The notes: generated from the sequence alone by a model not told the origin. A stretch of 64,000 nt of DNA from Arenibaculum pallidiluteum (GCF_017355985.1 NZ_JAFIQU010000003.1:533217-597216), one strand, 5' to 3'. Shown: positions 36,083 through 45,119, numbered from the stretch's first letter. Translations and numbers: made by a program.

Positions 36083-36132
36083 TGCCTGGCGCGTCGGCGC
36101 CAACACTTGCCCGGCGCGTCGGCGCCGACACT
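36083..36132. repeat. Tandem 2 x 25 bp repeat upstream of cysK, operator-like
   Basis: Units 36083-36107 and 36108-36132 are head-to-tail and identical at 23 of 25 bases. Each contains the perfect 5-4-5 dyad GGCGC-GTCG-GCGCC (36088-36101 and 36113-36126). The proximal unit touches the cysK Shine-Dalgarno sequence. Two phased dyads could bind a regulator on DNA, or form two small hairpins in the mRNA leader. Confidence 0.75.
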
Positions 36133-36153
36133 AGCCGTCCTGCGCCCGAGTGA

Positions 36154-36777
36154 TCAAGGTGCCCCCAGCCACTGCGCCCTCAGCCTCTCCCCGTGCCGCG
36201 CGAGCCAGAGAAGGGTGATCAGCGCCGGCGGGTTCTCGATGCGGCCCTCGTCGGCCCAGGCGAGCGCCTCGGCAAGGGGCAGCAGATGCACGCGGATGTC
36301 CTCCTGCTCCTCGGCCAAGCCGAAGACGCCACCCGCCCCGGCGCTGTCGATCCGGCCGACGAAGAGCGCGATGGATTCCGTGACCGCGCCCGGGCTGGCC
36401 ATCACGGTGCAGACCGGCGCGATATCGGTGACCTCGATCCCCGCCTCCTCGACGGCCTCGCGGCGTGCGACCGCCTCCGGAGTCTCGTCCGTATCGATGA
36501 TGCCGGCGACGATCTCGATCTGCCAGGGCTCGCGCCCGGCGGCATAGGGGCCGATGCGGAACTGCTCGATCAGAACGACCGCGTCCGCTCCGGGATCCCA
36601 GAGCAGCACTGCCGCCGCATGGCCGCGCTCCAGCAGCTCGCGGTCGACCTCGCCAGTCCAGCCGCCGTCGAATCGGCGATGGCGCAGCCGGTAGCGGTCG
36701 ACGCGGAAGTAGCCTTGGTGCAGGGGTTCCTTCGCGATCAGCTCCACGTCGTTGCGCGTCAGTCGTCGTCCGGTCAT
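36154..36777 (-). CDS. NUDIX hydrolase, ADP-ribose pyrophosphatase type
   Basis: This 207-residue enzyme has a complete NUDIX box at residues 92-114 (start GIIDTDETPE, end REAVEEAGI). The segment MASPGAVTESIALFVG downstream is typical of ADP-sugar pyrophosphatases (NudF/TrgB). It would cleave ADP-ribose to AMP and ribose-5-phosphate. ATG 36777 gives the usual N-terminus. It lies upstream of cysK on the same strand with an 82-base gap that holds the tandem repeat, so read-through into the cysK operon is possible. Confidence 0.88.
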   Translation of the reverse strand: MTGRRLTRNDVELIAKEPLHQGYFRVDRYRLRHRRFDGGWTGEVDRELLERGHAAAVLLWDPGADAVVLIEQFRIGPYAAGREPWQIEIVAGIIDTDETPEAVARREAVEEAGIEVTDIAPVCTVMASPGAVTESIALFVGRIDSAGAGGVFGLAEEQEDIRVHLLPLAEALAWADEGRIENPPALITLLWLARHGERLRAQWLGAP

Positions 36778-36884
36778 CGGGGATCCTGGCTGTTCGGGTC
36801 GGCATCGGGTCCTCAACAGGCCCGAAGCCGCAACAATCGGCGTGAGGGCGAGTTTACGAGGGAGGCAGCAGACGAGGAAGCCGG

Positions 36885-37061
36885 ATGCCGATCAACAGTC
36901 CCGACGAGCTGGCGAAGGCCGTGCAGGAGTTCCAGCGGTTGCGGGATGCGCCGCCGGACAGTCCCGATGCCGCACGACGAGATGCGGTGGACGCCGAGAT
37001 CAAGACCTACTACGCCCAGCATGCGGCCGATCTCGAGAAGGGCGGCAGCCCGCGCTACTGA
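36885..37061 (+). CDS. Small hypothetical protein, 58 residues
   Basis: This gene encodes a charged 58-residue helical protein (PINSPDELAKAVQEFQRLRD, later DAEIKTYYAQHAADLEKG). GAGGAAG sits 4 bases before ATG 36885, and codon use matches real genes (strong GC at third positions). No family is recognised. Its stop overlaps the 3' end of the convergent HAD gene by 7 bases. It is divergent from the NUDIX gene. Confidence 0.7.
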   Translation: MPINSPDELAKAVQEFQRLRDAPPDSPDAARRDAVDAEIKTYYAQHAADLEKGGSPRY

Positions 37062-37711
37062 CCGGCCGCCGCGCGCTCTCCGCCCACCAGGGCCTGGGTG
37101 ATCTCGGCGACCTGCTCGAAGACGAGATCGGGGTGGAGGCTACGCAGCAGCTCCGGCGCTGCGTAGCCCCAGCACACCGCTCCAGCGGCGAGCCCCGTGC
37201 GCCGCGCCGCGTGAATGTCCCGGGCTTCGTCGCCAATCGCGATCGCATCGGTGGAGGGCATGCGACTGCGCCGCAGTACGCGGGCGAACTTGGCGGCCTT
37301 TCCGAACAGGGCGGCGCGGCTCTCGTAGAAGGAGATCAGATCGGCCGTTCGCGGACCGAGAACGCGCCGGATCGTCGCCTCGGCATTGGAGCTGACGATT
37401 GCCAGCACGATGCCGTTCTCCGACAGGCGCCTCAGCATCTCCTCGACACCGGGGAAGAGAGGCGTCTCGTTCGCGCGCTCCGCGGCGAGGTCGCGTATGT
37501 AGGCGGCGATCAGAGGGATTTTCCAGAACGGCACGCCGAGATAGCGGACGATCGCGCGGTTGTCCTGCCCGCGCAGCATCGCGATCTCCGCGGGACCCAC
37601 GCGCCGGAACCCGAAGCGCTGCGCGGCCCCGTCCAAGGCATGAATCATCCAGGGCAGGCTGTCCGCAAGTGTACCGTCGAAGTCGAAGACGGCAAGGCGG
37701 TAGCGGAGCAT
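37055..37711 (-). CDS. HAD superfamily phosphatase
   Basis: This 218-residue hydrolase has the nucleophile motif DFDGTLADS at residues 10-18, motif II in LAIVSSNAE near 107 and motif III/IV in AIAIGDEARD near 158. The cap after motif I is helical, as in phosphoglycolate-phosphatase-like HAD proteins; the substrate is unknown. It lies downstream of tRNA-Asn and its terminator on the same strand and overlaps the convergent 58-codon gene by 7 bases. Confidence 0.87.
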   Translation of the reverse strand: MLRYRLAVFDFDGTLADSLPWMIHALDGAAQRFGFRRVGPAEIAMLRGQDNRAIVRYLGVPFWKIPLIAAYIRDLAAERANETPLFPGVEEMLRRLSENGIVLAIVSSNAEATIRRVLGPRTADLISFYESRAALFGKAAKFARVLRRSRMPSTDAIAIGDEARDIHAARRTGLAAGAVCWGYAAPELLRSLHPDLVFEQVAEITQALVGGERAAAGQ

Positions 37712-37730
37712 GTCGGAGCCCTGAAAACGG

Positions 37731-37763
37731 AACTCCCCCGGAGGCGGCGCCTCCGGGGGAGTT
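37731..37763 (-). terminator. Terminator after tRNA-Asn
   Basis: A perfect 15-bp stem (37731-37745 with 37749-37763) with a 3-base loop is followed on the minus strand by CCGTTTT. It lies 7 bases past the 3' end of tRNA-Asn and 19 bases before the HAD start codon, so it insulates the phosphatase gene from tRNA transcription. Confidence 0.8.
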
Positions 37764-37769
37764 CTCGAT

Positions 37770-37845
37770 TGGCTCCCGGTGCTGGACTCGAACCAGCGAC
37801 ACGCGGATTAACAGTCCGCTGCTCTACCAGCTGAGCTAACCGGGA
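37770..37845 (-). tRNA. tRNA-Asn (anticodon GTT)
   Basis: The acceptor stem TCCCGGT pairs with ACCGGGA, the anticodon loop CTGTTAA gives GTT, the T arm contains GGTTCGAGTCC, and CCA is encoded (37772-37770). Confidence 0.96.
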
Positions 37846-37984
37846 TCAGCGGTGAGGGCCCCTAAGTAGCGACCCACCACCGGCGCGTCAACAGCCGAGT
37901 GTTCGTCTGAGGCTGTCCTTTCGGTCGCGTTACCGCCGTTGCGGGTGGTGCCCCGCGGCGCGGCCGGAGCTAGCGTCGGTTTCG

Positions 37985-38986
37985 ATGCGGGATGGTGAAG
38001 GCATGGCGCACTTGAGCTGGACGGGGATCGGGGGAGCATTGCGCGGAGTGCGGGGGCGTCTGCTGGTTCTGCTGAGCTTGCTCCTGCTGCTCGCCGCCGG
38101 GGAGAACCTGCGCCTTCTGGCGATGCGTGACGGCGTGCACGGCAGCTTTTCCGAGCCGGCGGCCATCAACGACCCGCGTGCCGTCCTCCGCTATGTGCCC
38201 GTGCATCGCGCCGAGGAAATGGAGGAAGTCCGGCGCGCCGTCGCGCCCCAGGCCGGCATCACCCAGGCCGATCCCGCCCTGGCGCGGCTCGAAAAGCTCT
38301 TCGTCTACCTGCTCGATCGGACGCGCGCCGCCCGCGGCCTGCCTTCGCCGCGCATGGCGTCCGCCTCGCCGCTTGAGCAGTTCCGTCTGGGCGAGCGCGG
38401 CGAGGACCGGCTCTGGTGCGCGAACTACGCCATGGTGCTGGCGCTCTTCCTGAACGCGGCGGACGTCCCGGCACGAGTCGTGATGGTGCGCACCGAGGAC
38501 CGTGGGGAGGCGCTGGAGCACAGCTTCGTAGAGGCATGGATCCCCGAACACGGCGGCTGGGTCTTTACCGATCCCCAGTCGGACAAGCTGTGGGTCCGGA
38601 ACGCGGACGGCCGCCTGCTCGATTCCCTGTCGGTCTTCGCGCTGCTTCAGGCCGGCCGGGTTGCTGATCTGGACGCGACCGTCTATGCGGACGGCGCTCT
38701 CGCCGTCCTTCCCTTCGCCGCCGTGAACGGCTCCGAGCGAACCTACTTCACGCAGCAGAGCTTCTTCGAATACCGCATCGCGCCGCGGCATCTCGGCTTC
38801 ACCCCGGTCGAGCGCCTGCGTCGCTGGGTTCTGGACGAACGCGTCTACTACGCACTGGTCGACCCAGCCATTCCCATGGCGCGCAAGGAGTTCGCACTGG
38901 CCGCGCTGCCGGTCCTGCTGCTGGCTTGGCTGGTGACCGCCACCCTGTGCCTGCGCGGCACGCCGCGGCGGACCGCTGCCGCCTGA
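37985..38986 (+). CDS. Membrane-anchored transglutaminase-like protein
   Basis: This 333-residue protein has one hydrophobic helix near residues 25-40, a large middle domain and a second helix near 306-325, so the middle domain is likely periplasmic. The middle domain shows the transglutaminase/papain-like triad in order: Cys145 in LWCANYAMVL, His179 in HSFVEAW and Asp196 in VFTDPQ. Such proteins are often peptidases or amide-forming enzymes of the envelope; no partner is visible here. Start ATG 37985 and ATG 38003 are both possible, with only a weak site before the latter. Confidence 0.72.
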   Translation: MRDGEGMAHLSWTGIGGALRGVRGRLLVLLSLLLLLAAGENLRLLAMRDGVHGSFSEPAAINDPRAVLRYVPVHRAEEMEEVRRAVAPQAGITQADPALARLEKLFVYLLDRTRAARGLPSPRMASASPLEQFRLGERGEDRLWCANYAMVLALFLNAADVPARVVMVRTEDRGEALEHSFVEAWIPEHGGWVFTDPQSDKLWVRNADGRLLDSLSVFALLQAGRVADLDATVYADGALAVLPFAAVNGSERTYFTQQSFFEYRIAPRHLGFTPVERLRRWVLDERVYYALVDPAIPMARKEFALAALPVLLLAWLVTATLCLRGTPRRTAAA

Positions 38987-38996
38987 GCCGGAAAAG

Positions 38997-39028
38997 AAAA
39001 GGCCCGCCAAGGGTTTGGCGGGCCTTTT
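38997..39028. terminator. Bidirectional terminator
   Basis: A perfect 14-bp stem (38997-39010 with 39015-39028) has a 4-base loop, with A-rich and T-rich ends on either side. It serves the transglutaminase-like gene (plus) and tRNA-Cys (minus). Confidence 0.88.
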
Positions 39029-39044
39029 CGAAATCGTCGGTCCC

Positions 39045-39118
39045 TGGAGGCACGGCCGGGAATCGAACCCGGGTTCACGGATTTGCAGTCCGTTGCATCA
39101 CCACTCTGCCACCGCGCC
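39045..39118 (-). tRNA. tRNA-Cys (anticodon GCA)
   Basis: The acceptor stem GGCGCGG pairs with CCGTGCC (one G-T pair), the anticodon loop CTGCAAA gives GCA, the T arm contains GGTTCGATTCC, and CCA is encoded (39047-39045). Confidence 0.96.
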
Positions 39119-39243
39119 GCGGGACGAGGCGTGACGTATAGACTGCCGTGATCCAGGCGGTCAAGCCGGCGCGCTCCGGTTGTTTTCGTTGAAACAGCCG
39201 GATATATACGCACTGGCCCTCCGGACAACCGAAGCAAACCCCG

Positions 39244-39900
39244 ATGCCAGACTACGCAGCCGCCCGCTTCCACATGGTCGAGGGGCAGATTCGTACGAAC
39301 AAGGTCACCGACGAGGCGCTCGTCGAGGCTCTGAGGTCCACGCCGCGGGAGGCCTTCGTGCCGAAGGCGTTCCGAGGGATCGCCTATGTGGACGAGGGTA
39401 TCCAGATCGCCCCGGGCCGGTTCCTGATGGAACCGATGCTGCAGGCCTGGCTTCTGGAGGCGGCGCAGGTCCGGAGCACGGATGTCGTCCTCGACATCGG
39501 CTGCGGCACCGGCTACTCGACCGCACTGCTGGCGCGGCTCGCGGCCACCGTGGTGGCGCTGGAGAGCGATCCCGCCCTGGCGGCCCAGGCGAGCGCCGTT
39601 CTCGGCGAGCTCGGGATCGACAATGCGGCGGTTGTCCAGGGACCGCTCGTCGAGGGCTATCCTCGGCAGGCTCCCTACGACCTGATCGTGATCGAGGGCG
39701 CCGTCGCGGAGGTGCCGCAGGCGATTCTCGACCAGGTCGCCGAGGGTGGTCGCCTGGTGGCCGTGGTGGCGCCGGATGGACGGATCGGCCGCGTGCGGCT
39801 CTTCCGCAAGCTCGGCGGCGTGGTCTCCAGCATCGTGATCGCCGATGGGGGCACCCCAATGCTTCCCGGCTTCGAGCCGAAGCCGGCCTTCGAGTTCTGA
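39244..39900 (+). CDS. pcm: Protein-L-isoaspartate O-methyltransferase family protein
   Basis: This 218-residue protein has the PIMT fold: the N-terminal segment RFHMVEGQIRTNKVTDEAL, the substrate loop VPKAFRGIAYVDEGIQIAPG near residue 39, and the SAM site VLDIGCGTGYSTALLA near residue 82. It methylates damaged isoaspartyl residues, or acts as a related methyltransferase. It opens the conserved alphaproteobacterial run pcm-rhodanese-tolC. Confidence 0.9.
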   Translation: MPDYAAARFHMVEGQIRTNKVTDEALVEALRSTPREAFVPKAFRGIAYVDEGIQIAPGRFLMEPMLQAWLLEAAQVRSTDVVLDIGCGTGYSTALLARLAATVVALESDPALAAQASAVLGELGIDNAAVVQGPLVEGYPRQAPYDLIVIEGAVAEVPQAILDQVAEGGRLVAVVAPDGRIGRVRLFRKLGGVVSSIVIADGGTPMLPGFEPKPAFEF

Positions 39901-39920
39901 GATAGCCGGAGCCCGGCGCG

Positions 39921-40256
39921 ATGCACGACCCAGCCATGCCCATGGAGATCGAGGTCGAGGATCTGCGTGATCTTTTGCAGGGCGGCCGTGACGTCGCGGT
40001 GCTGGACGTCCGGGAACCCTGGGAGCTGGATATCTGCCGACTGCCCGACAGCTTGGACATCCCGCTGTCGGTTTTGACCGAACGGACCGATGCGCTGCCG
40101 CGCGACAGGACCCTGGTGGTCGTGTGCCATCATGGTGCGCGCAGCGCCCATGCGACCGCTTGGCTGCGCAGGAACGGATTTGAAAACGCCGTCAATCTCG
40201 GCGGCGGCATCGATGCCTGGGCTCGTCGCGTTGACCCGAACATGAGGACATACTGA
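39921..40256 (+). CDS. Single-domain rhodanese
   Basis: This 111-residue rhodanese domain starts near residue 10 and has the active-site loop VVCHHGARS with Cys69. It would carry persulfide sulfur or act as a small sulfurtransferase. Its stop TGA overlaps the tolC start (TGATG), showing translational coupling with an outer-membrane protein gene, an order kept across many alphaproteobacteria. Confidence 0.88.
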   Translation: MHDPAMPMEIEVEDLRDLLQGGRDVAVLDVREPWELDICRLPDSLDIPLSVLTERTDALPRDRTLVVVCHHGARSAHATAWLRRNGFENAVNLGGGIDAWARRVDPNMRTY

Positions 40257-41635
40257 TGACGTACCGCCCGCGCCTCCGCTCCATCCGCGGCGCGCTGCTC
40301 CTTGGAAGCGCCTTCGCCGCGCTGGTGTTGTCGGGTCCCGCCGACGCGCAGACGCTCGAGGCCGCCCTGGCGCGCGCCTACCAGACGAACCCGACGCTCG
40401 ATGCGCAGCGCGCGCAGCTCCGCGCCACGGACGAGCTGGTGCCCCAGGCCTTGTCCGGCTACCGGCCGACCATCGATGCGACGGGATCGATCGGACGCCA
40501 GCGCACGGACGCCGAACTCGACGACACGAGCCGGACCGCCAACAGCACGCCGCGCAGCGCGGGCATCGAGCTGAACCAGCCGCTCTACCGCGGCGGGCAA
40601 ACCGAGGCGAGCCTGCGCAGCGCCGAGGCGCGCGTGCAGGCCCAGCGCGCGAACCTGCTGTCGACCGAGCAGGACGTGCTCCTGACGGCAGCATCCGCCT
40701 ATCTCGACGTGGTGCGCGACCAGTCGGTTCTTGAGCTGAACAGGAACAACGAGACGGTCCTTCGTCGCCAGCTCGATGCCTCGCGCGACCGCTTCAACGT
40801 CGGCGAGATCACGCGGACCGACGTGAGTCAGGCCGAGGCGCGCCTGGCCCGCGCCAGCTCGGACCGAATCCAGGCTGAGGGACAGCTTCGCGCGAGCCGG
40901 GCGGCCTACCAGCGGGCCATCGGCGAGCTGCCGGGCGTGCTGACGGCGCCGCGGCCGCGCTTCCAGCTGCCGGCGACGCTGGACGAGGTGATCGCCCTGT
41001 CGCAGAGCAACAACCCCGCGGTGGCCGCCGCGGAGTATGGCGAGCTGGCGGCCAATGCGAGCGTCGACCAGATCGAGAGCGAGGGGAACCCGCAGGTCGG
41101 ACTGAGCGCCGGCTTCAGCCGGAACTACGACACGTCGAGCTTCGATCGCGCCGACACGACCAGCATCACGGCCAACCTGCGCATCCCGCTCTATTCGGCT
41201 GGGCTGCTGTCCGCCCGCGTGCGCGAGGCCAAGCATTCCGCCAACCAGGCCCGCATCCAGATCGAAGGGGCGCGGCGCCAGGTCGTCGAGAACGCAATCC
41301 GCGCCTGGGAGGCCCTGACCACGGCGCGTGCCGCCATCGAGTCTCGCCGCTCGCAGGTCCGTGCGGCGGAGATCGCGCTGGAAGGCGTCCGCCAGGAGGC
41401 GCAGGTCGGTTCGCGCACGACGCTCGACACGCTGAACGCCGAGCAGGAGCTGCTGGACGCGCGCGTGACCCTGGTCTCGGCCGAGCGCGACGAAACGGTA
41501 GCCGCGTTCCAGGTGCTCGCGGCGACGGGCCAGTTGAACGCGCGGCAGCTGACCCTGCCGGTCGAGTATTACAATTTCGATAATCACTACCGCGAAGTCC
41601 GCGGGAAGTGGTGGGGCACCGACATCCGGAAGTGA
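40256..41635 (+). CDS. tolC: TolC family outer-membrane channel
   Basis: This 459-residue protein has a signal peptide (cleavage near ADAQT), then two OEP repeats built of long helices and short barrel strands. Segments such as GIELNQPLYRGGQTEASLRSA and its second-half counterpart LRIPLYSAGLLSARVREA mark the repeated beta hairpins. It is the outer-membrane exit duct for RND pumps and type I secretion and is the likely partner for the RND pump at 59-64 kb. A clear terminator follows. Confidence 0.92.
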   Translation: MTYRPRLRSIRGALLLGSAFAALVLSGPADAQTLEAALARAYQTNPTLDAQRAQLRATDELVPQALSGYRPTIDATGSIGRQRTDAELDDTSRTANSTPRSAGIELNQPLYRGGQTEASLRSAEARVQAQRANLLSTEQDVLLTAASAYLDVVRDQSVLELNRNNETVLRRQLDASRDRFNVGEITRTDVSQAEARLARASSDRIQAEGQLRASRAAYQRAIGELPGVLTAPRPRFQLPATLDEVIALSQSNNPAVAAAEYGELAANASVDQIESEGNPQVGLSAGFSRNYDTSSFDRADTTSITANLRIPLYSAGLLSARVREAKHSANQARIQIEGARRQVVENAIRAWEALTTARAAIESRRSQVRAAEIALEGVRQEAQVGSRTTLDTLNAEQELLDARVTLVSAERDETVAAFQVLAATGQLNARQLTLPVEYYNFDNHYREVRGKWWGTDIRK

Positions 41636-41643
41636 TCTCTGAA

Positions 41644-41671
41644 GGCCCGCTTCGGCGGGCCGCTCCTTTTT
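41644..41671 (+). terminator. Intrinsic terminator after tolC
   Basis: A 7-bp GC stem (41644-41650 with 41655-41661) with a TTCG loop is followed by a T-run at 41667-41671. Confidence 0.88.
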
Positions 41672-41732
41672 GTGGCATTTCGAGCCGCCGTGCCCTAGGC
41701 TCCGAGCGGTCGGCTCCCGGGAACGCGGTTCG

Positions 41733-42347
41733 ATGAGCGATTTGAAATCCCAGCAAGAACCTTCGATGGAGGAGATTCTCGCCTCCATCCGCCGGATCAT
41801 TTCGGAAGATAACGAATCAGCTCCTGCGCCGTCGGCTCCGGAACCCGCGGCGCCCGAACCTCCCAGGGCCGCCGCTCCTCCTCCTCCGCCACCGCCGGCG
41901 CCGCCGCCCGCGATGGACGACGACGTCCTGGAGCTGACCCAAATGGTCCAGGACGACGGTTCCGTCGTCCCCGTGGAGGACGAGCAGGACGACTGGAGCG
42001 CCCCTGAGGATCCGGAGCCCGAGCCGGAGCCAGAGCCCGAACCTGAGCCACGTCCCTTCGCGGTTCGCCGGCCACGGGACTTGCCGCGCATGGAGCCGGA
42101 AACCGACGACCGCATTGTCTCCGAGCCCTCCGAGGCGCTTGCTTCGGCAGCCTTTGCGCAGCTGGCCGGCACGATCGGCGCCTCGGGCGTGGCGCTCTAT
42201 GCCGGCGGCCCCACGCTCGAGAGCATCGTCAAGGAGCTGCTGCGCCCGATGCTGCGCGACTGGCTCGACGACAACCTGCCGCCCATGGTGGAGCGCCTGG
42301 TGCAGCGGGAAATCGAACGGATGGTACGCCGCGCCCAAGGCGGCTGA
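41733..42347 (+). CDS. popZ: PopZ-like cell-pole organising protein (DUF2497)
   Basis: This 204-residue protein has the PopZ layout. The N-terminal helix with EPSMEEILASIRRIISED binds client proteins in Caulobacter. A long disordered Pro/Glu/Asp-rich linker follows (about residues 30-125) and includes a run of six Glu-Pro pairs at 95-106. The C-terminal helices (about 150-204, with ESIVKELLRPMLRDWLDDNL) drive oligomerisation. PopZ forms polar condensates that anchor ParB-parS and cell-cycle kinases. Start ATG 41733 gives the conserved N-terminus. It lies between tolC and valS, each separated by a terminator. Confidence 0.92.
   Translation: MSDLKSQQEPSMEEILASIRRIISEDNESAPAPSAPEPAAPEPPRAAAPPPPPPPAPPPAMDDDVLELTQMVQDDGSVVPVEDEQDDWSAPEDPEPEPEPEPEPEPRPFAVRRPRDLPRMEPETDDRIVSEPSEALASAAFAQLAGTIGASGVALYAGGPTLESIVKELLRPMLRDWLDDNLPPMVERLVQREIERMVRRAQGG
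42015..42050 (+). repeat. Six-fold Glu-Pro codon repeat within popZ
   Basis: Six hexanucleotide units each encode Glu-Pro, but the proline codons are CCC, CCG, CCA, CCC, CCT, CCA and one Glu codon is GAA. The scrambled third bases argue for selection on the peptide rather than recent slippage. Confidence 0.8.
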
Positions 42348-42364
42348 CCCGGCTTTTTCGGCTC

Positions 42365-42396
42365 GGCCGCCGCCTCCCGTGGGGCGGCGGCCTTTT
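42365..42396 (+). terminator. Intrinsic terminator after popZ
   Basis: A perfect 10-bp stem (42365-42374 with 42383-42392) has an 8-base loop and is followed by TTTT at 42393-42396, 45 bases before valS. Confidence 0.85.
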
Positions 42397-42441
42397 GCCG
42401 TCCGCATTCAACCCATCGCGACCTGAAGACGAAGGCTCCGC

Positions 42442-45105
42442 ATGCTGGACAAGACCTACGACCCCGCCGAGATCGAAGCGAAGCACTACGAGGCCTGGGA
42501 GGCCAAGGGCGTCTTCGCCTCGCAGGTCGACAGCAATGCCAAGCCCTACACGATCATGATGCCGCCGCCCAATGTCACGGGCAGCCTGCATATGGGCCAC
42601 GCCCTGACCTTCACCTTGCAGGACGCACTGATCCGATACCACCGTATGCGCGGCTACGACGCCCTGTGGCAGCCCGGCACCGACCACGCCGGCATCGCGA
42701 CCCAAATGGTCGTCGAGCGCAACCTGGCGCAGGACGGTCGGACGCGGCACGACCTCGGCCGGCCCGCCTTCATTGACAAGGTCTGGGAGTGGAAAGCCGA
42801 ATCCGGCGGAACCATCACGCGTCAGCTGCGCCGGCTCGGCGCGTCGCCGGATTGGAGCCGCGAGCGGTTCACCATGGACGAGGGGCTCTCCCGCGCCGTG
42901 GTCGAGGTGTTCGTGACGCTCCACAAGCAGGGGCTTCTCTACCGGGACAAGCGCCTGGTGAACTGGGATCCCAAGCTCCACACCGCCATTTCGGACCTGG
43001 AGGTGGAATCCAGGGAGGTCAAGGGCAACCTCTGGCATTTCCGGTATCCGCTGTCCGACGACGCCGAGCGCTACGTGGTGGTGGCGACCACGCGCCCGGA
43101 GACCATGCTGGGCGACACCGCCGTCGCCGTTCATCCCGAGGACGAGCGCTACCGCGACCTGATCGGCCGCAAGGTGCGCCTGCCGCTGGTCGGACGGGAG
43201 ATCCCGATCGTCGCGGACGAGTATGCCGACCCCGAGACCGGAACCGGCGCCGTGAAGATCACGCCGGCCCACGACTTCAACGATTTCGAGGTCGGCCGGC
43301 GGCACGGCCTGGCCATGATCAACGTCTTCGACCGCGATGCGCGCATCGGCGGCGAGGCGCCGGTCGCCTATCACGGGCTCGACCGGTACGAGGCCCGCAA
43401 GCGCATCGTGGCCGAGATCGAGGCGTTCGGCCTCCTCGAGAAGGTCGAGCCGCACACGCACATGCTGCCCCACGGGGACCGGTCCGGCGTCGTGATCGAG
43501 CCCTGGCTGACCGACCAGTGGTATGTGGACGCCGCAACGCTGGCCAAGCCGGCCATCGAGGCGGTGGAGCAGGGGCGGACCCGCTTCGTCCCGCGCCAGT
43601 GGGAGAACACCTATTTCGAGTGGATGCGCAACATCCAGCCCTGGTGCGTCAGCCGCCAGATCTGGTGGGGCCACCAGATTCCCGCCTGGTACGGCCCCGA
43701 CGGCCATGTCTTCGTGGAGCGCAGCGAGGCCGAGGCGGAGGCGGCGGCGCGGGCCCACTACGGCCATGACGCGAAGCTGACGCGCGATCCCGACGTGCTC
43801 GACACGTGGTTCTCGTCGGCGCTCTGGCCGTTCTCGACCCTGGGCTGGCCGGACAGGACGCCAGAGCTCGCCCGCTACTATCCCACGGACGTCCTCGTCA
43901 CTGGATTTGACATCATCTTCTTCTGGGTCGCCCGGATGATGATGATGGGCATCCACTTCATGGGCGAGGTGCCCTTCCGCGACGTCTACATCCACGCCCT
44001 GGTCCGCGACGAGCGCGGACAGAAGATGTCGAAGTCCAAGGGCAACGTGATCGACCCGCTGGACCTGATCAAGGACTACGGCACGGATGCCCTGCGCTTC
44101 ACCCTCTGCGCCATGGCGGCGCAGGGGCGCGACATCAAGCTCGCGGTCGGGCGCGTCGAGGGCTACCGGAATTTCGCGACGAAGCTCTGGAACGCCGCGC
44201 GCTATGGCCAGATGAACGGCTGCGCGCCAGTGCCGGGCTTCGATCCCGCGGCGGTGAGCCATCGCACGAACCGCTGGATCGTGGGTGCGCTGGCGCAGAC
44301 GGCGGCCCGCGCCGCAGAAGCGCTGGACGGCTACCGGTTCAATGAGGCTGCCGGAGCCCTCTATCAGTTCACCTGGGGCACCTACTGCGACTGGTACCTG
44401 GAGTTCACCAAGCCGATCCTGAACGGCTCCGACGAGGCCGCGAAAGCCGAGACGCGCGCCACGACAGCCTGGGTCCTCGACCAGATCCTGCACCTGCTGC
44501 ACCCCGTGATGCCGTTCATCACCGAGGAGCTCTGGGAACGGCTGGGCGCCGATGCCGGCGTCGCGCGCCCGCAGCCGCTCATCGCGGAGCCGTGGCCGGC
44601 GCTGGAGGTATCGCTGGTGGATCCTGAGGCCGAGGCCGAGATGGACTGGGTGGTCCGGCTGATCTCGACGGTCCGGACCGTGCGATCCGAGATGAACGTC
44701 CCGGCAGGGGCTCAGATCCCGGTGATGCTGCGAGATGCGTCGCCCGCGACGCTTCGGCGGCTCGAAGCCCATCGCGGCGTGATCACGCGGATGGCGCGCC
44801 TCGCTTCCATCGAGGTCCTGTCGGGCCCTGCTCCCAAGGGCTCGGTGCAGGTGGTGCTGGATGAGGCGGCCCTGGTCCTGCCGCTGGCCGAGTTCGTCGA
44901 CATCCAGGCCGAGCGGCAGCGCCTTGCCAAGGAGATCGAGAAGCTCTCGGGCGAGGTGGCAAAGATCGACCAGAAGCTGAACAATCCCAGCTTCGTGCAG
45001 CGCGCTCCCGAGGAAGTGGTCGAGGAGCAGCGTGAGCGCCGCGCCGATGCCGAGGCGGCGCGGAGCCGCTATGCCGAGGCGCTGGCCCGCCTGCAGGACG
45101 CCTGA
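42442..45105 (+). CDS. valS: Valyl-tRNA synthetase
   Basis: This 887-residue class Ia synthetase charges tRNA-Val. It has the HIGH-type motif HMGH near residue 51, the CP1 editing domain (with [20 protein letters not shown] near residue 213), KMSKSKGN near residue 528, an anticodon-binding domain and a C-terminal coiled coil ([20 protein letters not shown]). The length is normal for the family. A strong terminator follows. Confidence 0.97.
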   Translation: MLDKTYDPAEIEAKHYEAWEAKGVFASQVDSNAKPYTIMMPPPNVTGSLHMGHALTFTLQDALIRYHRMRGYDALWQPGTDHAGIATQMVVERNLAQDGRTRHDLGRPAFIDKVWEWKAESGGTITRQLRRLGASPDWSRERFTMDEGLSRAVVEVFVTLHKQGLLYRDKRLVNWDPKLHTAISDLEVESREVKGNLWHFRYPLSDDAERYVVVATTRPETMLGDTAVAVHPEDERYRDLIGRKVRLPLVGREIPIVADEYADPETGTGAVKITPAHDFNDFEVGRRHGLAMINVFDRDARIGGEAPVAYHGLDRYEARKRIVAEIEAFGLLEKVEPHTHMLPHGDRSGVVIEPWLTDQWYVDAATLAKPAIEAVEQGRTRFVPRQWENTYFEWMRNIQPWCVSRQIWWGHQIPAWYGPDGHVFVERSEAEAEAAARAHYGHDAKLTRDPDVLDTWFSSALWPFSTLGWPDRTPELARYYPTDVLVTGFDIIFFWVARMMMMGIHFMGEVPFRDVYIHALVRDERGQKMSKSKGNVIDPLDLIKDYGTDALRFTLCAMAAQGRDIKLAVGRVEGYRNFATKLWNAARYGQMNGCAPVPGFDPAAVSHRTNRWIVGALAQTAARAAEALDGYRFNEAAGALYQFTWGTYCDWYLEFTKPILNGSDEAAKAETRATTAWVLDQILHLLHPVMPFITEELWERLGADAGVARPQPLIAEPWPALEVSLVDPEAEAEMDWVVRLISTVRTVRSEMNVPAGAQIPVMLRDASPATLRRLEAHRGVITRMARLASIEVLSGPAPKGSVQVVLDEAALVLPLAEFVDIQAERQRLAKEIEKLSGEVAKIDQKLNNPSFVQRAPEEVVEEQRERRADAEAARSRYAEALARLQDA

Positions 45106-45119
45106 CGCGTCCGAAAGCC

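Noticed and set aside
42015..42050. Hexanucleotide repeat in popZ as a slippage-prone variable repeat
   Set aside because: Third codon positions differ between units, so the DNA repeat is too imperfect for frequent slippage.
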